From assembly GCA_007123715.1 (NCBI GenBank), contig SKKO01000056.1, forward strand, positions 1 through 52,519: 52,519 bases of DNA, in the 5' to 3' direction. Position numbers and translations under genes: made by a program. The DNA is from Balneolaceae bacterium (GTDB lineage Bacteria; Bacteroidota; Rhodothermia; Balneolales; Balneolaceae). Below are positions 34,083 through 43,638 of this stretch, in pieces; positions within the stretch are counted from its first letter, which is position 1; every line of letters begins with the position of its first letter. The notes under the pieces were generated by a model, which searched no databases, was not told the origin of the DNA, and was given only the letters and a program-made list of their open reading frames with translations.

Positions 34083-34665
34083 CCACGCCACGGATTACCA
34101 TGGCCTTGCCCTGATGGAACTCACCCTCTTGCAACATAATTTCTTCTTCCTGTAGATAAGAGATATTCATATTATCCAACAGGTTCTGTATTTGGGTAAT
34201 ACTATAAAGGCGGTTCAATGATTTTGGTCCACCCGATCTGCGACCTAGTTGCTTTTCGGAATAACATTCCATAAAAAAGGTACCGCCATCTTTCAATGAT
34301 TTTATCACCTTATCTATTACGGTTTCAAAAAGCTGTGAATCCAGTTGTACATAAATCAGGGCAGCAGCATTATAGGTTTCTTCAGGCAAAACGGCATTTT
34401 CGAGATTATCTACGATGTAATTGATTTCCACATTGTGATCAACGGCCAACCTGTTCGCTTTAACCTGGGCTTTTACACTGAAATCAACAGCAGTCACTTC
34501 CCATCCCCTTTTGGCAGCATAAACTGCATTTCTGCCTTCACCTTCTCCGGGCAGTATTAGTTTACCGGGACTAAGCCGATCTATCTGGCTTTTAAAAAAC
34601 TTATTCGGTTTTATCCCATAACCATAATCATATAAAGAATAGCGTTGGTTCCAAAATTCCTGCAT
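34072..34665 (-). CDS. SAM-dependent methyltransferase, TehB/thiopurine-type
   Basis: 197 residues, class I Rossmann methyltransferase. Begins FWNQRYS, typical for the TehB-like group; motif I is LILPGEGEGRNAVYAAKRGWEVTAVDFS, and the motif IV region is YNAAALIYVQLDS. The end (EEIMLQEGEFHQGKAMVIRGVATR) also matches small methyltransferases for tellurite, selenite or thiols. The substrate cannot be read from the sequence, but proximity to the sulfide island leaves S-methylation of sulfur compounds open. Convergent with and overlapping the coiled-coil gene. Confidence 0.82.
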   Translation of the reverse strand: MQEFWNQRYSLYDYGYGIKPNKFFKSQIDRLSPGKLILPGEGEGRNAVYAAKRGWEVTAVDFSVKAQVKANRLAVDHNVEINYIVDNLENAVLPEETYNAAALIYVQLDSQLFETVIDKVIKSLKDGGTFFMECYSEKQLGRRSGGPKSLNRLYSITQIQNLLDNMNISYLQEEEIMLQEGEFHQGKAMVIRGVATR

Positions 34666-34936
34666 AGCTATTACCTCCTGTGTTAGTTATTAAGAATAAA
34701 ATACATTTTTTTCCGTAAATCGGCTTGAAAACTGTTTTTAAAACACAAATTTTTGATTAAATAATTTTGATCCGGATGTCCTCAGGAAACAACTTCGAAA
34801 AAAAATGGATGGAGATGAAGAAAGCCGATAGCTCACCATAAATCATTAACCGAATTCGAAACTTTCTTTTGTATCGTTATGATATACACACCCATCAAAT
34901 ATTTTCAGTCAATCATTTCAAGAAAATCAGGATATT
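34666..34936. other. Intergenic stretch between divergent genes
   Basis: About 270-300 AT-rich bases with no credible gene. It holds the divergent promoters of the methyltransferase (TTACCTCC at 34672-34679, the reverse of a GGAGGTAA ribosome-binding site for the minus-strand gene) and the DUF1343 gene. A 21-codon open frame near 34770 is too short and lacks context. Confidence 0.4.
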
Positions 34937-34968
34937 ATGTATGGTCAAGTAAATCAATTCGGGGATAA

Positions 34969-36165
34969 TTGAAAAAATTGAGCGAATCAACCGGCCTTTT
35001 ATGCAATCATACAGCCTGGGATGTATGCTCGGGGAAGTACCTCTTTGAAAGGTTGCCGTCACTGAAACGACTGTTTGTTCCCGAACACGGGCTATTTGCA
35101 GAACTGCAAGATCAGGTACCTTTGACGGATACAGATGGATATCGTGATTTTGGCATCGAAGCAGAAGTTGTTTTGCTGTATGGCGGTGATGAAAAAAGCC
35201 TCAGGGTTGAATCCAGACATTTGGAGGACCTGGAATTATTGGTTATTGACATTCAGGATGTCGGATCACGATATTTTACCTATGCTGTTACCATGAGTTA
35301 TATGCTGGAGGCAGTTCAAAAATTTGCTCCGGATCTGGAAGTTATGATTATTGATCGTGAAAACCCGGCCGGGATGCAGGTCGAGGGCAGTTTACTTTCG
35401 CGGGAATATGAGTCATTTGTAGGTAGAACAGGTTTGCCCCATCGGCACGGTTTGACCATAGCTGAACTGGCACTTTTTTTTCAGAAACAGATGGATGCGT
35501 CATTTTCACTTTCCATTTTACCTTTAAAAGGGAAAAAACTGCGTACGAAATTGCCGGAACAAGTGAGCATCCTCAATCAGAATAAAATAATGGAAATCAG
35601 CGACCATGAATTTTGGCTGATACCACCCTCTCCCAATATGCCGGGGCCTGTTACACCTATCATTTACAGCGGACAGTGTCTTCTTGAGGGTACCAATATC
35701 AGCGAAGGCAGGGGAACCACACGACCGTTCGAAATTTTTGGTGCGCCATGGCTTAAACCAGTGAAACTTGTTCGTGAAAATCAGGGATTTTCAGATTTCA
35801 AAGGTGCAAGATTACGCCCGCTGAGGTTTGTACCAACTTTTCACAAATGGGCCGGCCTTATTTGCGAAGGATTTCAGCTTCATCTTACCGGGCAACCCTA
35901 TCATTCTCTGCTCCACACCCTGTTTATGATTCGAACCATTAAAGAACATTTTCCACAGTTCACATGGAGAGAAGGGCCTTATGAGAAGGGATCCGATAAA
36001 ACAGCGATTGAGCTTCTTTGTGCCGATCCCGTTTTGCTAAAATACCTGGAGGGTAGCGGTGAGTTTAAAGATGTGAAGGATTATCTTAAAAATTGCGAAG
36101 AAAATTGGATCCTGAGTATGGGTTCATATAGCTTATATAATCGCGAACACTTCTCCATACTTTGA
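34969..36165 (+). CDS. DUF1343 (NamZ-like) protein, start possibly frameshifted
   Basis: 398 residues. Family features: STGLLCNHTAW, LFVPEHGLFA, DIQDVGSRYFTYAVTMSYMLEA, IIDRENPAGMQVEGSLL, LPHRHGLTIAELA, PPSPNMPGP and EGTNISEGRGTTRPFEIFGAPWL. The family member NamZ (YbbC) of B. subtilis is an exo-N-acetylmuramidase acting on peptidoglycan fragments, so muropeptide recovery is likely. There is no signal peptide here. The only usable starts are TTG at 34969 or later; the codon before is a stop. A good ribosome-binding site and ATG at 34937 open a frame MYGQVNQFGDN that ends right at this TTG in the other phase and resembles the usual DUF1343 N-terminus, so a one-base deletion near 34968 may have cut the gene. 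Confidence 0.78.
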   Translation: MKKLSESTGLLCNHTAWDVCSGKYLFERLPSLKRLFVPEHGLFAELQDQVPLTDTDGYRDFGIEAEVVLLYGGDEKSLRVESRHLEDLELLVIDIQDVGSRYFTYAVTMSYMLEAVQKFAPDLEVMIIDRENPAGMQVEGSLLSREYESFVGRTGLPHRHGLTIAELALFFQKQMDASFSLSILPLKGKKLRTKLPEQVSILNQNKIMEISDHEFWLIPPSPNMPGPVTPIIYSGQCLLEGTNISEGRGTTRPFEIFGAPWLKPVKLVRENQGFSDFKGARLRPLRFVPTFHKWAGLICEGFQLHLTGQPYHSLLHTLFMIRTIKEHFPQFTWREGPYEKGSDKTAIELLCADPVLLKYLEGSGEFKDVKDYLKNCEENWILSMGSYSLYNREHFSIL

Positions 36166-36225
36166 TATGAAAGGATATGATGTAATAGCTTTATTAAAAA
36201 TATTCAACAAACTACAATATTTCGC

Positions 36226-37545
36226 ATGCTGAAAACCGCACAGCTATTCATAATTCTTCTGGTACTTGTCTCATGTGATAAAAGTGAACAGGTAACATAT
36301 ACACCTGTCAAAACAGAGATTATTGCGGAGAACGGCTCTTTTTTTATTTACCGGAACGGTAAACCGTATTTTATAAAAGGAGCCCGAACACTTGGCACAA
36401 GGTATATGGAACAGGTTGCCGATTATGGCGGCAATTCGGTTCGTGTGGGATATGGTGACGGGCTGCAGGAAGTGTTAGACCGTGCTTCTGAGCTGGGACT
36501 TACGGTACTGGCAGGGTTGCCGGTCGGGGCAGAGCGTGACGGGTTCGATTACAGCGATTCCACAATGGTGCAAAAACAGTTCAATCGGATCAGGGAAATC
36601 GTGGATAATTATAAAGATCATCCCGCTCTTCTGATGTGGGCAATCGGTAATGAACTGGATCACATTCCGGGTAACCTCCCCTATGATTTGAATATGTGGA
36701 ATGCTGTAAATGATATTGCCGAAATGATAAAGAAGACCGATCCCAATCATCCGGTCATGACGGTTATCGGAACGGGAATGCCCGAAAAGCTTGCCGAGCT
36801 TATGATACGGGCTCCATCTATCGACCTGCTGGGAATCAACGCATATGCCGATCTGAATCAGGTTTCGGGGTGGCTGGATGAGTATGGCTGGAACAGGCCG
36901 TTTGCCGTAACAGAATGGGGTCCCTCAGGCCACTGGGAGGTGCCGCGAACAAACCTGGGTGTTGTGATTGAGGAGACAAGCACTGAGAAAGGGGCACTAT
37001 ATAAACAGAAATACAGAGAGATTATTGAAGCCGATTCCCGAAGTGTTGGATCCTATGCCTTTTTATGGGCCAGTAACAGAATGGAGCGTACACATACGTG
37101 GTACAATATGTTTCATGATGATGGGAGTGAAAAAGAAGCTGTTCATGTGATGAACTATCTTTGGAGCGGTGAATGGCCATCCAACAGAGCACCGAAGATT
37201 GAGAAACTCCTGATCAATGGCAGGCAGGCTATCGATAGTATCATCCTGGAACCAGGTGCTATTCATACTGCGGTCATTAAGGCTATGGATCCCGATGGAG
37301 ATTCACTGCGTGTGGTGTGGGAATTACTGCCTGAACTTGGGGAGTTTGCAGCTTACGCAGGTCAGGGCGAAACGAAACCGGAACCTATTGAAGATTTTAT
37401 GGAGTTTGTCGATGAAACCGGATGTGAACTTTTATTCAGCTTACCGGAAGAAGCCGGTAAAACATACAGGCTTTTTGTGTATGTTTATGATAATTACGGA
37501 AATGTTGGCATCGCAAATATACCCTTTTACGCGGGAATAGATTGA
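36226..37545 (+). CDS. Lipoprotein with glycoside hydrolase clan A-like barrel and Ig-like domain
   Basis: 439 residues. Lipobox LVS-C17 after a short signal. Residues about 35-320 form a TIM barrel like GH2/GH5: FIKGARTLGTRY, YGGNSVRVG, MWAIGNELD with the likely acid/base E143, and AVTEWGPSGHWE with the likely nucleophile E230. Residues about 330-439 are a beta-sandwich (MDPDGDSLRVVWELLPELG), as seen in carbohydrate-binding or Ig-like modules. It would be anchored facing the periplasm or surface and act on a beta-linked glycan; substrate unknown. It follows the DUF1343 gene by 60 bases, in line with a shared glycan-recycling role. Confidence 0.72.
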   Translation: MLKTAQLFIILLVLVSCDKSEQVTYTPVKTEIIAENGSFFIYRNGKPYFIKGARTLGTRYMEQVADYGGNSVRVGYGDGLQEVLDRASELGLTVLAGLPVGAERDGFDYSDSTMVQKQFNRIREIVDNYKDHPALLMWAIGNELDHIPGNLPYDLNMWNAVNDIAEMIKKTDPNHPVMTVIGTGMPEKLAELMIRAPSIDLLGINAYADLNQVSGWLDEYGWNRPFAVTEWGPSGHWEVPRTNLGVVIEETSTEKGALYKQKYREIIEADSRSVGSYAFLWASNRMERTHTWYNMFHDDGSEKEAVHVMNYLWSGEWPSNRAPKIEKLLINGRQAIDSIILEPGAIHTAVIKAMDPDGDSLRVVWELLPELGEFAAYAGQGETKPEPIEDFMEFVDETGCELLFSLPEEAGKTYRLFVYVYDNYGNVGIANIPFYAGID

Positions 37546-37623
37546 AGGGTTTTATGCCTTAAAAAGAGAAGAAAATGTTTAAGAGATTGATTAACGTTAT
37601 GATTATTTGGATTCAAAAAAATT

Positions 37624-38775
37624 ATGTCAATGGCTTCTTCAGATAAAGTTACAATAATCGGTGGTGGTATTGGGGGACTTGCCATGGCAAATGCCCTTCA
37701 GCATTTCGGGATACCTTTTGACCTCTACGAACAATCTCCGGAACTTTCAGAAGTTGGTGCGGGGATCGGTTTAACGGAAGCCACTATTCGTATTTTGGAT
37801 AAGATGGATCTTGGAAATATGTTGTGGAGGCAGGGATCAAAAGTGAAAGAAGTGTATATGCCGGATAAAAACCTGAAAGTGAGAAGGCATATTACTGTGA
37901 ATTCCGAAATGGTATGTATCCACAGGGCAAGGCTGATTGATATTTTGAAAAGCAGGCTTGCCAAAGAGGTGATACATCTGAATAAGAAAGCTATTTCGAT
38001 AGAAACCGCGAAAAATGAAAATATAATTACATTTGAAGATGGCCAAAGTGTTGAATCAGCGTGCACTGTAGCGGCAGACGGTATTCACTCGGTTCTGCGC
38101 AGGCAGGTTTTCCCCGCTATAAAATTGCGTTACATCAATCAAACCATCTGGCGTGGAATATCCGAAGCACCCATGCCGCAAAATTTTGGCCAGTCCTATC
38201 TCGAAATCTGGGATGAAGACCTGCGTTTTCTGGTAATCCACATCAACGACAGTGAAATATTCTGGCTAGGGGTAAAATCTGAAAAACCCGGAGGAGAAGA
38301 TAATCCTGAAACGATTCGTGAAGATTTGCTTAAACTATTCCAAAACTTTCATCCTGAACTTAAAGAACTGATTCGGACATCAAAAAATGTACTCCGAAAT
38401 GATATGGCTGACCTTGGAACAGTTCCCAGAACCTGGTATAAAAACCGGCTGGTATTTCTGGGTGATTCTATCCATGCCACAACGCCAAATTTAGCACAGG
38501 GCGGCTGCCAGTCAATCGAAGATGCATGGTGCCTTGCCAAATGCCTGAAAAAATTTGGACCGGATTATTCAACCGCATACGAAACGTATCAGAGTCTCAG
38601 GGAAAAGAAAGTAATGAAAATTGTGAAAGACTCATGGAATTTTGGTAAAGCTGCCCACACGTCAAACCCGTTTTACCATTATGGATACAGGTTTCTACTG
38701 ACAAAGGCACCAAAGTTTATTTTGCGAAAACAGGAAGCGTTCTTAAATGACTTGAGTTATCTGCGCGAAATTTAA
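37624..38775 (+). CDS. FAD-dependent monooxygenase (UbiH/PHBH family)
   Basis: 383 residues. FAD-binding GGGIGG at 13-18, the mid-chain DG motif (AADGIHSVLRRQ), and the GD motif VFLGDSIHATTPNLAQGGCQSIEDA close to the C-terminus are the three landmarks of flavin-dependent aromatic hydroxylases and epoxidases. Such enzymes use NAD(P)H and O2 to hydroxylate small aromatic or polyprenyl substrates; similar proteins include salicylate hydroxylase and zeaxanthin epoxidase-like monooxygenases. No membrane anchor is seen. It appears to stand alone, with gaps of 78 and 133 bases to its neighbours. Substrate cannot be given. Confidence 0.85.
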   Translation: MSMASSDKVTIIGGGIGGLAMANALQHFGIPFDLYEQSPELSEVGAGIGLTEATIRILDKMDLGNMLWRQGSKVKEVYMPDKNLKVRRHITVNSEMVCIHRARLIDILKSRLAKEVIHLNKKAISIETAKNENIITFEDGQSVESACTVAADGIHSVLRRQVFPAIKLRYINQTIWRGISEAPMPQNFGQSYLEIWDEDLRFLVIHINDSEIFWLGVKSEKPGGEDNPETIREDLLKLFQNFHPELKELIRTSKNVLRNDMADLGTVPRTWYKNRLVFLGDSIHATTPNLAQGGCQSIEDAWCLAKCLKKFGPDYSTAYETYQSLREKKVMKIVKDSWNFGKAAHTSNPFYHYGYRFLLTKAPKFILRKQEAFLNDLSYLREI

Positions 38776-38908
38776 TTAATTTCGGATTTTTTTTAAAGAT
38801 ACTTTTCATGATGAACCGGGTTCAAAAAACTAACACGTGGTAGCGCTGAAGCATCCCTCTCATAAATCCATAATTTTTTGTATATATCAGGAATAGGGGG
38901 TTTTTCGA

Positions 38909-39472
38909 ATGATCCAGAAAAAATCAGATTTTATTTTCAAGTATCCGCCTAACCTGCAGGAACTTGACCTTGCCACAATGGTGAGCATGTATCGCGACCG
39001 GGGTGAACCGCGCCGTGCTGCACCCGGTAAATACCTTGCCTGTGCAGTTAGCCACAAACTCCTTAAGCATGCCAAATGGTGGTTTGGAATTTATTACAGC
39101 CAATCAGCATGGGACAGCCTCCTTACAAAATCCTCAGAAGGCTATCCGCTGACTGAAGCGGAATTAAATCTGCTTGGCCTTATACTGGCATTGGAAGATG
39201 ACCCGCCTCACCGTGAGTATGTTGAAAAAAACATCGGAGTACTTCCAAAACTGGCATACCTTATCGTGAATGACTTGCGCCAATTCGGGTTTATCCGCGA
39301 AGATGATCATGGTTTCCTTACCATTGCACAGCCTGGTGAACGGGCATTGCAAGGGATCTGCCGAAGAATATTCGGAAAGAGATTTATTCCTGAAATGCTT
39401 GAAGTATATCATCTTAATCCGGAGCTTTTCAAAAAACCTGATCAACATAGTGATCAAGCCTCACTATTTTAA
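38909..39472 (+). CDS. Hypothetical protein with possible winged-helix C-terminus
   Basis: 187 residues, not recognised. Soluble and helical, with conserved-looking ELDLATMVSMYRDRGEPRRAAPGKYLACAVSHKLL and WWFGIYYSQSAWDSLL stretches in the first half. Residues about 115-160 (LAYLIVNDLRQFGFIREDDHGFLTIAQPGERALQGI) have the shape of a winged helix: helix, then a charged turn and two short strands. It has no signal peptide or Cys cluster. ATG start at 38909 has no clear Shine-Dalgarno. It is codirectional with argS (89-base gap). Could be a lineage-specific regulator; function unknown. Confidence 0.6.
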   Translation: MIQKKSDFIFKYPPNLQELDLATMVSMYRDRGEPRRAAPGKYLACAVSHKLLKHAKWWFGIYYSQSAWDSLLTKSSEGYPLTEAELNLLGLILALEDDPPHREYVEKNIGVLPKLAYLIVNDLRQFGFIREDDHGFLTIAQPGERALQGICRRIFGKRFIPEMLEVYHLNPELFKKPDQHSDQASLF

Positions 39473-39561
39473 ACAATCAAACATCTTCTTCACTATAGAA
39501 ATGATTGAAAGCCGTATATTTTTGATTCTTCATAAAACAGGCAGTATTTAATATTTTATTT

Positions 39562-41196
39562 ATGGAATCATATCTGCAGGAAATCATCAGGCAGGCGCTT
39601 TTAGAAATCGGGGCTGAAGAAAATCAGATCCCTCCCATTAAAATTGAAAAACCGAGAGATCCTTCTCACGGTGATGCGGCTACCAATGTTGCCATGCTAA
39701 TGGCAAAAACACTCAGAAACAATCCCCGTAACATTGCAGAACAGATTACTGCAAAAATCCGCTCTGATTCATCAAAGGTGAAAACAGCTGAAGTGGCAGG
39801 GCCGGGATTTATCAATTTCAGGTTTGCGGATGACTACCTGTACAGTGAACTTGCATCTATTCTGGAAAAAAATACTGAATATGGCAAATCAAGTGAAAAT
39901 TCAGGATTGAAATGCCTTCTTGAATTTGTAAGCGCAAACCCCACCGGACCCCTTACTGTAGGCCACGGACGAAATGCCGTTTTGGGTGATACGGTAGCAC
40001 GTCTGATGGAATGGACGGGCGCAGAGGTTGAGCGCGAATACTATTTCAATAACGCCGGCCGGCAAATGAGGATGCTGGGCCTCAGTGTTCAGGCGCGCTA
40101 TCTTCAGGAACTTGAACTGGATGCAGGATTTCCTGAAGACGGTTACGAGGGCGCCTATATTAGTGACATCGCAAAGGAACTGGTGCATGAACACGGGGAT
40201 TCACTGGCAAATGAGGCCGACGAAACGGTATTTAAAGAGAAAGCAGAGAAAGTAATCTTTGACGATATTCAGAATTCATTAAAGCGCATGAACATTGTAA
40301 TGGATTCATTTTTCAATGAGCATACGCTTTATGAAGACGGTTCTATCCAAAAAGTGATTGATACTTTCAGGGGCAAAGGACTGGCTTATGACAAAGATGG
40401 TGCTGTCTGGTTCAAAACCACAGAATTCGGTAAAGATCAGGATACAGTTTTGGTAAAAAGCACAGGTGAGCCTACCTATCGTCTACCCGATATCGCTTAT
40501 CATGCCAATAAGCTGGATCGCGGATATGATCTCTGCCTCGATATTTTCGGAGCTGACCATATCGACACTTATCCCGATGTAATAAACGGTATAGAGGTAC
40601 TGGGCTATGATAAAAGTAAAGTGGAAGTGTTGGTATACCAGTTCGTTACCCTGATGAAGGATGGCAAGCCATTTAAAATGAGTACCAGAAAAGCCAATTT
40701 TGTCACACTCGACGAATTGATGGATGAAGTAGGAGAAGACGTTACACGCTTTTTCTTTCTGATGAGATCGCCTAACACCCATCTCGAGTTCGATGTGAAC
40801 CAGGCCAAAGAAGCCGGTGAAAAAAATCCGGTATTTTATCTACAGTATGCTCATGCCCGGATACAGTCCATCCTTAGGAAAGTGACAGAACTGGAAGCGT
40901 TCGATGGCAGTGCTGATCTCTCTTTACTAAATCATGAATCGGAAATTTCACTCATCAAAAAGCTGATGAGTTTTCCCGATGCGATATCAGGTGCGGCATC
41001 CGTCAGGGAACCTCATCGCCTTATTACCTATCTGAATGAACTGGCCCAGGGTTTTACTTCTTTTTATCACGATTGCAGGATTATTGGAACGGAGAAAAAC
41101 CTGATGCACGCACGAACAATGCTCGCAGAGGCCACGGCCCGCGTACTTGCCAACGGCCTGGGTATCCTGGGAATCAGCGCTCCGGACAAGATGTAA
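39562..41196 (+). CDS. argS: Arginyl-tRNA synthetase
   Basis: 544 residues. N-terminal additional domain (about residues 1-110, with PRDPSHGDAATNVAM and GFINFRF), class Ia HIGH-like motif as PTGPLTVGHGRNAVLGD, YYFNNAGRQM, ADHIDTYPDV, and the KMSKS equivalent KPFKMSTRKANF; C-terminal DALR-type anticodon-binding domain (YLQYAHARIQSIL onwards). It charges tRNA-Arg with arginine in the cytoplasm. Length and architecture are normal. It ends convergent to the fructosamine kinase gene with 34 bases between the stops. Confidence 0.95.
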   Translation: MESYLQEIIRQALLEIGAEENQIPPIKIEKPRDPSHGDAATNVAMLMAKTLRNNPRNIAEQITAKIRSDSSKVKTAEVAGPGFINFRFADDYLYSELASILEKNTEYGKSSENSGLKCLLEFVSANPTGPLTVGHGRNAVLGDTVARLMEWTGAEVEREYYFNNAGRQMRMLGLSVQARYLQELELDAGFPEDGYEGAYISDIAKELVHEHGDSLANEADETVFKEKAEKVIFDDIQNSLKRMNIVMDSFFNEHTLYEDGSIQKVIDTFRGKGLAYDKDGAVWFKTTEFGKDQDTVLVKSTGEPTYRLPDIAYHANKLDRGYDLCLDIFGADHIDTYPDVINGIEVLGYDKSKVEVLVYQFVTLMKDGKPFKMSTRKANFVTLDELMDEVGEDVTRFFFLMRSPNTHLEFDVNQAKEAGEKNPVFYLQYAHARIQSILRKVTELEAFDGSADLSLLNHESEISLIKKLMSFPDAISGAASVREPHRLITYLNELAQGFTSFYHDCRIIGTEKNLMHARTMLAEATARVLANGLGILGISAPDKM

Positions 41197-41230
41197 ATAA
41201 TCGTTCATTGGCATTAACGGTTTTTCCTGG

Positions 41231-42094
41231 TCACCACGATCTCAGGAACCGTTCGAACTGTGAAGCGTAATGGCCGCCAAAAAGGTTCACATGCACTAAG
41301 AGCGGATACATATTGAATACCGGAACCCTGTCACGGAACCCGGGCTCCAGCGGGGTAACCGATTCATACCCTCTGTAAAAATCCTCCGAAAATCCTCCGA
41401 ACATTTTGGAAAAAGCCAGGTCAACTTCCGGATGGCCATAATATACTGCGGGATCAATCAGAACAGCGGTTCCGGCGGCATCAAACAGATAGTTTCCGCC
41501 CCAAAGGTCGCCATGAAGAAGTGAAGGTTTGCATGCAGGCATAAGATTTTCAAGTTCATTTGAAAGACGTTTCCAGCTTACATCCAGGTTTTTGGATAAA
41601 CGGCCGGAATCAAATGCCATCCTGAGTTGGGGGGCAATTCTTTTTTCCCTGAAGAAATCTATCCAATCGCGATATTTTTCATTTTGCTGGGGCAGGCTTC
41701 CGATATAATTATCCGTATCAAAGCCAAAGTATTCTCCGCGGGTCTGATGGAGTTTTGCTAATTCGGCACCAAAAGTATATGAATTACCGCTTCTACCCTC
41801 TTCAATATACTCCATGAGTAAAAAGCCTGGTGTACCGGTAGCAGCATTTCCAACTGCAATTACATCCGGAATACGGAGAGAAGTTCCAGACGACTTGAGT
41901 GCATGCAGCCCGAGCGCTTCTTTCTCAAAAAAATCATGAGGGGCAGAAGGATTATATTTTAGGAAAAGCTGTCCCTTATTGGTTGATATCAGGTATGCAT
42001 GATTGATACTTCCGCCAGAAACAGAACGGTGATTGTTAATCGTAATTCCATGCCGGTCAGATAATACATTAACTACATTTTCAGGTAAATACAT
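41231..42094 (-). CDS. Fructosamine/ketosamine kinase family protein
   Basis: 287 residues with the aminoglycoside-phosphotransferase-like kinase fold: VSGGSINHAYLIST glycine-rich loop, catalytic HGDLWGGNYLFD and metal-binding LIDPAVYYGHPEVDLAFSKMFGGF. The HGDLW-x-GN and DPA-x-YYGH motifs are those of fructosamine-3-kinase relatives, which phosphorylate sugars attached to lysine or free amines so that they fall off (protein deglycation). Length is right for bacterial YniA-type members. Divergent from the hypC operon. ATG at 42094 used. Confidence 0.88.
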   Translation of the reverse strand: MYLPENVVNVLSDRHGITINNHRSVSGGSINHAYLISTNKGQLFLKYNPSAPHDFFEKEALGLHALKSSGTSLRIPDVIAVGNAATGTPGFLLMEYIEEGRSGNSYTFGAELAKLHQTRGEYFGFDTDNYIGSLPQQNEKYRDWIDFFREKRIAPQLRMAFDSGRLSKNLDVSWKRLSNELENLMPACKPSLLHGDLWGGNYLFDAAGTAVLIDPAVYYGHPEVDLAFSKMFGGFSEDFYRGYESVTPLEPGFRDRVPVFNMYPLLVHVNLFGGHYASQFERFLRSW

Positions 42095-42265
42095 CTTTAA
42101 TAAGATCGTCAGGTAATTAAAAATTTTTATGCTGCGGTAACCTCAGAATAAAGTAAATCGCTGAGATAATCATAGTATGAAGCGATTGTTTTCAATTTTT
42201 TGTATTGTGAAGTATATGAATCGATTGATTCTGACGAGAAAACAAAAAAAACAGGAGCTGAGAAT

Positions 42266-42550
42266 ATGTGTCTTGCAATTCCCGGAAAAGTCATTTCTAT
42301 TGCACCGGATTTTGATGAAGTCAATTATCCCGGTAAAGTATCATTCGGAGGAATTGTGCGCGAGGTAAATTTCTGTTTCCTGCCTGAAACCGACGTTGGA
42401 GACTATGTGCTTGTACATGTAGGAGTTGCACTCAGTAAGGTTGATGAAGAGGAGGCCTTACTTACCCTGAAATATCTTGACGAGATGGGAGAACTGGATG
42501 AAATAAAAACAGAGCCGGAAAGTCCGGGAGCCGGATATGAAATACCTTGA
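42266..42550 (+). CDS. hypC: Hydrogenase maturation chaperone HypC
   Basis: 94 residues starting MCLAIPGKV, the HypC signature whose Cys2 carries the Fe(CN)2CO unit. The ATG at 42266 is preferred, as AGGAG is 8 bases upstream (42253-42257); longer readings add a 22-residue segment that no HypC has. The middle YPGKVSFGGIVREVNFCFLPETDVGDYVLVHVGVAL matches the family. HypC works with HypD in assembling the cyanide-ligated iron of [NiFe]-hydrogenase. It overlaps the hypD start by 14 bases and opens the hydrogenase locus. Confidence 0.95.
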   Translation: MCLAIPGKVISIAPDFDEVNYPGKVSFGGIVREVNFCFLPETDVGDYVLVHVGVALSKVDEEEALLTLKYLDEMGELDEIKTEPESPGAGYEIP

Positions 42551-43622
42551 TGAGTTCCGGGATTCTGTACTTGTTCATAAACTGCTGCGTAAAATACGGA
42601 GTACGGTAACTCAGCCCTGGCATATCATGGAGGTTTGCGGCGGACAAACTCACGGTTTGGTACGCCATGGAATTTTAGATATGCTGCCTGAACAAATCCG
42701 GATGATTCACGGTCCGGGATGTCCCGTCTGTGTTACACCGGTTGCCCTGATCGATAAGGCGATTGATCTGAGTATGAGAAATAATGTGATCCTGTGTTCT
42801 TACGGAGATATGCTTCGGGTTCCGGGAAGCTCAATCAGCCTGCAACAGGCCAGAGCCAGAGGCGGAGATATTCGGATTCTTTATACACCGCTCGAAGCGG
42901 TTACCATCGCAAGGAATAATCCATCGAAAGAAGTTGTTTTTTTTGCGGTAGGCTTTGAAACAACCGCCCCTGCAAATGCACTTTCCGTTTTACAGGCACA
43001 TAAGGCCGGTCTAAGAAATTATTCAGTATTAAGTGCACATGTGCTGGTGCCGCCGGCAATTGAAGCCATCATGAGTGATCCTGGTACGATAGTAAACGGA
43101 TTTCTGGCGGCAGGGCATGTTTGCACGGTAATGGGGTTGAGTGAATACGAACCCCTTGTTGAACAGTGGAAAGTACCCATTGTGGTAACAGGGTTTGAAC
43201 CTGTTGACTTGCTGGAAGGTATCTGGATGGTTGTTTCACAACTTGAAAATGGGGAGTATCGTCTCGAAAATCAATACCGGCGGGTTGTAAGTAAAAATGG
43301 CAACCGGGTAGCAATCGAGTGGATTCGACAGGTGTTTGAACACCGTACGAGAGAGTGGCGGGGCATTGGTGAAATACCGCTGAGCGGATTATTTTTACGG
43401 GAAAAGTTTAAACATTATGATGCCCTGCAAAAATTCGGTGAGCCCGAAATTCAGGCCGGAAAGCAGGAAGATTGCCGTTCCGGTGATATTATGAAAGGGA
43501 AAATCAAGCCGCCTGATTGTCCGCATTTTGGGAATAAATGTACCCCCGTGTTTCCTTTGGGGGCTCCGATGGTTAGCAGTGAGGGGGCCTGCGCGGCTTA
43601 TTATCAGTACAGGCAAAAATAA
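42537..43622 (+). CDS. hypD: Hydrogenase maturation Fe-S protein HypD
   Basis: 361 residues with a conserved MEVCGGQTHGL stretch, GPGCPVCVTP, the CSYGDMLRVPGSS block, GFETTAPANAL, and a C-terminal four-Cys region (KIKPPDCPHFGNKCTPVFPLGAPMVSSEGACAAYY). HypD holds a 4Fe-4S cluster and, with HypC, is the scaffold for the Fe(CN)2CO moiety. ATG at 42537 lies within the last codons of hypC, indicating translational coupling. All family motifs appear intact, so function is expected. Confidence 0.96.
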   Translation: MKYLDEFRDSVLVHKLLRKIRSTVTQPWHIMEVCGGQTHGLVRHGILDMLPEQIRMIHGPGCPVCVTPVALIDKAIDLSMRNNVILCSYGDMLRVPGSSISLQQARARGGDIRILYTPLEAVTIARNNPSKEVVFFAVGFETTAPANALSVLQAHKAGLRNYSVLSAHVLVPPAIEAIMSDPGTIVNGFLAAGHVCTVMGLSEYEPLVEQWKVPIVVTGFEPVDLLEGIWMVVSQLENGEYRLENQYRRVVSKNGNRVAIEWIRQVFEHRTREWRGIGEIPLSGLFLREKFKHYDALQKFGEPEIQAGKQEDCRSGDIMKGKIKPPDCPHFGNKCTPVFPLGAPMVSSEGACAAYYQYRQK

Positions 43623-43638
43623 TTGCAGATCAAATTAT

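Noticed and set aside
42218-42231. Small GAATC-GATT-GATTC dyad before hypC
   Set aside because: Five-base arms are expected by chance in this composition; not called as an operator.
43528-43638. 37-codon extension of hypE into hypD
   Set aside because: Overlaps the conserved HypD cysteines and no HypE family member has such a leader; the ATG at 43639 gives the normal N-terminus.
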